Source: Candidatus Atribacteria bacterium
Lineage (GTDB): Bacteria; Atribacterota; JS1; SB-45; 34-128
Length of the DNA stretch: 51,682 nt
NCBI GenBank assembly: GCA_003451675.1
Contig: DMCY01000084.1
Location: 1-51,682 of the forward strand
Direction: 5' to 3'
In this document: one piece after another, positions 48,200 through 51,682 of the stretch
Layout: each line of letters begins with the position of its first letter
How positions within the stretch are numbered: position 1 is the stretch's first letter
Translations under genes and position numbers: made by a program
Notes under the pieces: generated by a model
Database searches by the model: none
What the model was told of the DNA's origin: nothing
Seen by the model: only the letters and a program-made list of their open reading frames with translations

Positions 48200-49251
48200 T
48201 TAATCCCCTTTCCAAAAGTTCTCAGCAGATAAATTTTTCTTTATATTAGAAAAGGGACAGACTGTTATACATTTGGAGCAATCACTGTTATTTTCCGTCC
48301 AAAATTCAAAACATTTTTCAGGATTTATATAATATTTTTTTACACCTGAATTATTTGAAATAGTTTTTCCTTTGAAACTTGGTTCCTTTTCGAAAGAAAT
48401 TGCTTTATTTTCACAAGCTTCGGCACATTGATAACATTTTTTACAAAAATTAGAAAGTTTGGAAATAAATGGAACATTCGGTTTATCAGATATTAAAGGC
48501 AAATCAGTAAATATTTTACAAATCCTAATATTAGAACCATATTCCGGAGTGACGAGTAAACCATTTCGCCCCAGAGCGCCCAAACCGGAATCTATCGCCA
48601 GAGGAATGCTTAAAGCTGTGTCATTTCCGCATTGGATAGCTTGATAACCTAAATTTTGTATAAATTCTCCCAAACAAGAAATGACAAATGCCATCTTGGA
48701 ATATCCCAATCCTGTTGCGGCGCATGCAGGCACAGCCGGAGTAACAGATAGAGCAAGTGAATTCATTTCAATAGCTATAACAATTACCCGATTAATTTCC
48801 TCGGGGAGATTTATAGAATAAGAACCCATAAACTTACCGTTAAATCTCTCCCCTGCATTTTCATAAATCCATTTTTCATTAATTTTAGTTATCCCTACCA
48901 GAGAGGCACCGTAAAATCTGGCTACTTTTTTTACCCGGGCAGTAAATTCTTCCAAGTTTTTAATTTTATATTTTTTTCTCTTAATTTATACCCATACCAA
49001 TCCTCATCAAAAGAGGTATCACCTTCCCAGGAAAAGGCAAAGGGAAATCGATTATAGACTGCCCAGGAAGCTTTAGAAAAGGCATAATCGAAGTGGGTAT
49101 AACCTTCCTTATTCTCTTTAATATTCTTTAGCATATCACCCGCAAAATTATTTTGATAAGTTTTCAAATCTTTATCCCATAGATAACGGCAAAACATTTC
49201 ATTTTTTTGTTCAAATCTATGATAGATAGCATGGTTAATTTTATAATACAT
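48200..49251 (-). pseudogene. Reductive-dehalogenase-like corrinoid/Fe-S protein, frameshifted
   Basis: Two frames overlap at 48.93-48.96 kb; one extra A in TTAAAAAC gives KLKNLEEFTARVKKVARFYGASLVGI and joins them into a protein of about 345 aa. The pattern matches RdhA-like proteins: FVISCLGEFIQNLGYQAI, GNDTALSIPLAIDSGLGALGRNGLLVTPE, CKIFTDLPL, then two 4Fe-4S motifs, FCKKCYQCAEACENKAI and CSKCITVCPF. No Tat signal, unlike respiratory dehalogenases, so it would be cytosolic. Substrate unknown. It may be an active gene if the frameshift is a sequencing error. Confidence 0.82.
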
Positions 49252-49290
49252 TTTATAGCTCTCCTCACTTATCCCTTTATTTTTTATTCT

Positions 49291-49667
49291 CTAAATAATT
49301 TTCTGCAAGAAATTTTTTAAAATTTTCCTTACACAGTACCCTCTCGACCAGATGCCACCTTTCCTTGCATAGGTTTTTGCATAAAAGGAAATTTCGCCTT
49401 GAGCTTTTTTGCCGACTGTGTTTTGATATACTGAATTGCATCGGCAACTGCAATTCTGGGAGGTATCACGACTACCATGTGAACATGATCCTCTTGTACA
49501 CTAAGCTTTACTACCTCGATATCGGGATAAAGTTCTGGGATATGCGAAAGTATTTTTTCCGTATATTCCCTTACTCCTTTTGCAAAGATTTTTCTCCGAT
49601 ATCTCGATATCCAGACGAGGTGGTATTCTGTTTTGTAGATAGTATGGGCACTTTTTCTGAATCTCAT
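49291..49667 (-). pseudogene. tnpA: IS200/IS605 transposase TnpA, frameshifted and 3'-truncated
   Basis: The N-terminus (AHTIYKTEYHLVWISRYRRKIF) and HUH motif (QEDHVHMVVVIPP) are typical of Y1 transposases. The first frame ends after 112 aa; one extra base at CAAAAACC restores TYARKGGIWSRGYCV, the expected continuation, but soon the family sequence is replaced by RKILKNFLQKII and a stop. The catalytic-tyrosine helix is missing, so it is inactive. Confidence 0.82.
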
Positions 49668-49700
49668 GCTCCATTATACCAAATGCCATCTCGTCTGGAT

Positions 49701-49743
49701 AGCCACTACATCACCAGACAGGAGTCTGGTGTTTTATGTGGCT
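49701..49743. repeat. IS200/IS605 end hairpin
   Basis: AGCCAC-T-ACAT-C-ACCAGAC / GTCTGGT-GTTT-TATGTGGCT is an imperfect stem with an AGGA loop, 34 bp upstream of tnpA. Subterminal imperfect hairpins of this type are recognised by TnpA as the left end of IS200/IS605 elements. Confidence 0.65.
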
Positions 49744-49760
49744 TAATAAATAACGATTCT

Positions 49761-50561
49761 TTATCTATTTTTAACTATACTATATACATAATTTACCATG
49801 TCAACTGCATCAAATACAGGCAAACCAGTAGCATTCCTAATAGCTTCAGAATATGGAGGCATTTCAGTACATTCGCAAACAATTGCACCTATTTTAGGTT
49901 CTTCAGAAATCATTTTTAAGGCTACTTTAACTATAGCTTCCTCTACTTTTTTCTTATCAAAATCTTTATTTAATTGAGACCACCAAGTTTCACAGTAATC
50001 TGATTCACTTATTCCAGAAATAACAATTGGAATCGATTCACTAACCCCACACTCTTTTAATAACATATTATCCCAACGAGTAATCATTTTAGAACTTACC
50101 GTTAAAATGCCAACTTTTTTACCATAACTTAGTGAGTTATAAATCACTGGAACAAATAATATAGTTGAGGTAAAAACTGGAATATTTACAGACTTTGATA
50201 ATTCTCTTTGTATAGTTCCTGTAATTCCACAGCCAGTTACAATAGCTTTCACCCCTTCTTTTTCTAATTCTTTTGCACATCTGATCCATTCTGGAAGATT
50301 CCAACCACGATATTTTCTTTCTTTTTCTTCATCAATATCATCAGGAGGTAAAGGTGAATCTACAAATTTTAAGCGTATAGGGAAATCATAAGTAGTCATA
50401 TAAGTTTGATGTCCATGACATATAGCTGGAAACCATTGACCAAACGCAAGCATTCCAATAGATTCACCAAAATCAAATTGCCATCTTTCATTCTCTTTAA
50501 TTTCTCTTAACACTGGGCGACCTTTTTTTGAATCCCAGACTTGTTTAAATTTTTTATTCAC
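49761..50561 (-). CDS. Asp/Glu racemase-superfamily protein
   Basis: 266 aa. The two-cysteine pattern of the aspartate/glutamate/hydantoin racemase and maleate isomerase superfamily is present: first in IVTGCGITGTIQRE, second in AIVCECTEMPPYSEAIRNATGLPVFD. The FGESIGMLAFG opening and KKVGILTVSS middle also fit. It could racemise an amino acid or isomerise or cleave a dicarboxylic acid. It is 26 bp downstream of truncated pdxT and on the same strand, but the two have no obvious common function. Confidence 0.85.
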   Translation of the reverse strand: MNKKFKQVWDSKKGRPVLREIKENERWQFDFGESIGMLAFGQWFPAICHGHQTYMTTYDFPIRLKFVDSPLPPDDIDEEKERKYRGWNLPEWIRCAKELEKEGVKAIVTGCGITGTIQRELSKSVNIPVFTSTILFVPVIYNSLSYGKKVGILTVSSKMITRWDNMLLKECGVSESIPIVISGISESDYCETWWSQLNKDFDKKKVEEAIVKVALKMISEEPKIGAIVCECTEMPPYSEAIRNATGLPVFDAVDMVNYVYSIVKNR

Positions 50562-50587
50562 ATCTATTTCTCCTTACTAAATTAAAA

Positions 50588-50782
50588 TTATAGTAGTTTT
50601 TTAAAAGAGTTAAAATATAAAAGAGTAATGCTTTCACCTCCGGGTATTACGGGTATTATCAATCTATCGACTTTTCCCAAATCTTCAACTGTTTTTATCT
50701 TGACTCCCTCAAATCCACACCTTTTTATCATCCTTAAATGTTCTTCTACTGCTCCCTGCAAGGACAATACTCCCACTTTCAA
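50588..50782 (-). pseudogene. pdxT: Truncated PLP synthase glutaminase PdxT
   Basis: 64 aa of the normal 190. MKVGVLSLQGAVEEHLRMI and the PGGES oxyanion segment are clear, but just before PGGES there is an extra IPV, and after GGESIT the family sequence ends in LLYFNSFKKLL and a stop. The catalytic cysteine and the His-Glu pair are missing, so no glutaminase activity is possible. It starts at TTG with AAAGGA upstream, 49 bp after pdxS. Either a deletion pseudogene or a local assembly collapse. Confidence 0.85.
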
Positions 50783-50831
50783 GATTTCCTTTCAGCTCCT
50801 CTCTGGTTCATTTATTAATTTAATTCTTAGC

Positions 50832-51682
50832 TTACCATCCTCTATCCTGCATTCGTTCAGCCGGGGCAATTTGAGAAATCTCTATTCCTTTCATTGCTTC
50901 ACCTAATCCTTCTGAAACTTGAGCGATAATTTTAGGATTATCATAATGGGTAGTAGCTTCTACAATAGCTTTTGCCCTTATTTTAGGATTATCTGATTTA
51001 AAAATACCTGAACCTACAAATACTCCATCTGCCCCTAATTGCATCATTAAAGCGGCATCGGCAGGGGTAGCTATCCCTCCGGCAGCAAAATTAACTACCG
51101 GTAATCTTCCTTCTTGGGCTACTTCTTGTAAAAGTTCAAAGGGTGCACCTAATTCTTTGGCCTTGGTCATCAATTCCTCTTTAGGCATATTTTTTAATCT
51201 TCTCATTTCATCCATAACCTGGCGCATATGTCTTACCGCTTCTACAATATTTCCTGTACCTGGTTCACCCTTAGTCCTAATCATGGCAGCACCTTCTCCT
51301 ATTCTTCTTAAAACCTCGCCTAAATTTCTTGCTCCACAGACAAAAGGAACTTTAAAATTCAATTTATCTATATGATAATTCTCGTCAGCAGGAGTTAATA
51401 CTTCACTCTCATCAATATAATCTACCCCTAAAGCCTCTAGTAGCTGGGCTTCCACAAAATGGCCAATTCTTGCTTTAGCCATTACCGGAATAGTTACTGC
51501 TTTCATTATCTCTTTTATTATTTTAGGATCCGCCATTCTAGCCACACCACCAGCTGCCCGAATATCAGCGGGGACTCTTTCTAAAGCCATAACTGCCACT
51601 GCGCCAGCTTCTTCGGCAATTTTCGCCTGTTCTGCACTCACCACATCCATTATTACTCCACCTTTTAACATTTCAGCTAAAC
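50832..51682 (-). CDS. pdxS: Pyridoxal 5'-phosphate synthase PdxS, 5' end outside window
   Basis: At least 283 of about 293 aa; the frame continues upstream as LAE before [11 protein letters not shown] and runs off the window edge. It makes PLP from ribose-5-phosphate, glyceraldehyde-3-phosphate and ammonia on a TIM barrel that forms a dodecamer. Conserved: [17 protein letters not shown] (substrate lysine), [12 protein letters not shown] (second lysine), [30 protein letters not shown]. Its partner PdxT next door is truncated, so ammonia would have to come free or from another glutaminase. Confidence 0.95.
   Translation of the reverse strand, partial: LAEMLKGGVIMDVVSAEQAKIAEEAGAVAVMALERVPADIRAAGGVARMADPKIIKEIMKAVTIPVMAKARIGHFVEAQLLEALGVDYIDESEVLTPADENYHIDKLNFKVPFVCGARNLGEVLRRIGEGAAMIRTKGEPGTGNIVEAVRHMRQVMDEMRRLKNMPKEELMTKAKELGAPFELLQEVAQEGRLPVVNFAAGGIATPADAALMMQLGADGVFVGSGIFKSDNPKIRAKAIVEATTHYDNPKIIAQVSEGLGEAMKGIEISQIAPAERMQDRGW

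Noticed and set aside
49365..49919. A 184-aa plus-strand open frame antisense to tnpA and the racemase gene
   Set aside because: Shadow of two recognisable minus-strand genes, with no family similarity or ribosome site.

Overview
The window looks like a chromosomal segment of an uncultured anaerobic, fermentative diderm bacterium. It is AT-rich, has strong Shine-Dalgarno sites, carries kdsB (CMP-KDO synthesis, hence an outer membrane) and is crowded with sugar importers (TRAP, ribose-type ABC, maltose-type ABC), FGGY kinases, a UPF0182 membrane protein, an M42 peptidase and a C-GCAxxG-C-C protein. This mix fits Atribacterota or a similar lineage, but no marker gene fixes the taxon. Almost all genes lie on the minus strand.

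Layout. (1) 1-530: a YfcE/MJ0936-type phosphoesterase on the plus strand. (2) 623-9.8 kb: an operon read leftward, lacI - dctP - dctQ - dctM - unknown 403-aa gene - kdsB - NanA/DapA-type aldolase - fucI. It is bounded on its far side by a decayed C-terminal piece of a second phosphoesterase. A coherent guess is import of a KDO-like sugar acid and its cleavage to pyruvate plus D-arabinose, with FucI isomerising the pentose. (3) 10.3-14.2 kb: UPF0182 membrane protein and a P1-family peptidase. (4) 14.4-32.7 kb: an 18-kb co-directional cluster, SorC regulator - C-GCAxxG-C-C protein - E1alpha/E1beta/E2 2-oxoacid or acetoin dehydrogenase - ribose-type ABC importer - DhaK/DhaL - FGGY kinase - AllA-like cupin - BtpA protein - FGGY kinase - M42 peptidase - Fe-alcohol dehydrogenase. 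I know no described pathway with exactly this gene set; it is the best candidate here for an undescribed carbohydrate or polyol pathway. (5) 32.7-34.4 kb: a frameshifted REP-type transposase, an associated 270-bp repeat and a clipped YvrJ-like gene. (6) 34.4-43.5 kb: a glycoside cluster, GH4 glycosidase - ABC importer with an inserted amidohydrolase gene - ROK regulator - phosphofructokinase-like kinase - SIS isomerase. The GH4 gene and the ROK gene share an upstream element.

(7) 43.9-49.75 kb: a gene graveyard holding a frameshifted DUF7380/DUF4209-type gene, a deletion derivative of the 33-kb element, a broken IS21 (istA/istB), a frameshifted reductive-dehalogenase-like iron-sulfur protein and a truncated IS200 tnpA. 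(8) 49.76 kb-end: an Asp/Glu racemase-family gene, a truncated pdxT, and pdxS running off the window edge.

Five of the frame breaks are each repaired by adding one base at or beside a run of A on the coding strand, and all lie in mobile or accessory genes, while the roughly 35 kb of metabolic genes read through cleanly. I saw no tRNA, rRNA, CRISPR array or recognisable riboswitch. All functions are inferred from reading the sequence; nothing was searched against a database.
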